Below the pieces are notes generated by a model. It saw only the letters and a program-made list of their open reading frames with translations. It had not been told where the DNA came from and did not search any database. The translations under genes were made by a program, and so were the position numbers. Below are positions 15,528 to 15,582 of a DNA stretch of 15,582 nt, piece by piece. Numbering within the stretch: position 1 is the stretch's first letter; each line of letters starts with the position of its first letter. The stretch comes from G020348385 sp964580235 (GTDB taxonomy: Bacteria; Acidobacteriota; Aminicenantia; Aminicenantales; Aminicenantaceae), in contig CAZOJY010000088.1 in NCBI GenBank assembly GCA_964580235.1, forward strand, positions 1 to 15,582. Reading direction: 5' to 3'.

Positions 15528-15582
15528 ATTGCTTCACTTCGTTCGCAACAATACAGCATTGCCGACAATAAGGGATACCCCT
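15528..15582. repeat. Right repeat: hairpin-like part plus 34-bp inverted copy of the left repeat
   Basis: Positions 15549-15582 match 22-55 in reverse complement (33/34). The adjoining 15528-15552 has the form ATTGC...TTCACTTCGTTC...GCAACAAT, an imperfect palindrome. From memory it resembles the widespread intergenic repeats of the type ATTGCTTCGCTTCGCTCGCAAT found in many uncultured bacteria. The window stops exactly at the end of the shared 34 bp, as expected if an assembly broke in a multi-copy sequence. Confidence 0.7.

Noticed and set aside
22..15582. Composite transposon or genomic island bounded by the inverted repeats
   Set aside because: No transposase, integrase or cargo-type genes are present and the interior is housekeeping; a dispersed repeat at two contig ends explains it better.

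Overview
The window is about 15.6 kb of bacterial chromosome, almost fully coding. Its gene content is housekeeping and cell-envelope rather than accessory: a transcription-repair factor, periplasmic folding factors, a cell-wall cassette and amino-acid transporters. The presence of SurA-like and EnvC-like periplasmic proteins and a lipoprotein parvulin suggests a diderm. By overall feel (moderate GC, divergent versions of core proteins, several Na+-coupled amino-acid transporters) I lean towards an uncultured lineage near Acidobacteriota/Aminicenantes. That is an impression with low confidence and there is no 16S here to test it. Both ends of the window lie in copies of one short repeat in opposite orientation, so this may be a whole contig that broke at a dispersed repeat.

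Layout. Positions 245-5525 (+ strand) form one apparent operon: mfd, then a parvulin-type lipoprotein, then a SurA-like protein, closed by a hairpin terminator at 5529-5550. Everything from 5615 to 15439 is on the - strand, so the two halves converge on that terminator. Read 5'->3' on the - strand, the order is: two tandem NSS (LeuT-type) transporters, an AGCS-type Na+:amino-acid symporter with an extra N-terminal beta domain, a YbhN/AglD-type membrane protein, then EnvC-like, S41 C-terminal-protease-like and YibQ-like (divergent polysaccharide deacetylase) proteins, and a membrane-anchored protein of unknown function.

How the genes work together. Mfd couples transcription to repair, and the two parvulin-family proteins behind it probably assist folding of exported proteins. 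The envC-ctpA-yibQ order is a known cell-wall neighbourhood in other bacteria (from memory: Pseudomonas; E. coli has envC-yibQ). Here the protease member has lost its Ser/Lys dyad and the LytM domain of the EnvC member lacks most zinc ligands. The cassette therefore looks more like a regulatory or scaffolding module than a set of hydrolases. The three symporters form a probable amino-acid uptake block, with a clear promoter before the second NSS gene and an operator-like dyad before the first.

I see no CRISPR array, tRNA, rRNA, transposase, phage gene or defence system. The most notable items are the catalytically dead S41 homologue, the AGCS fusion, the inverted repeats at the window ends and the dyad before the first NSS gene.
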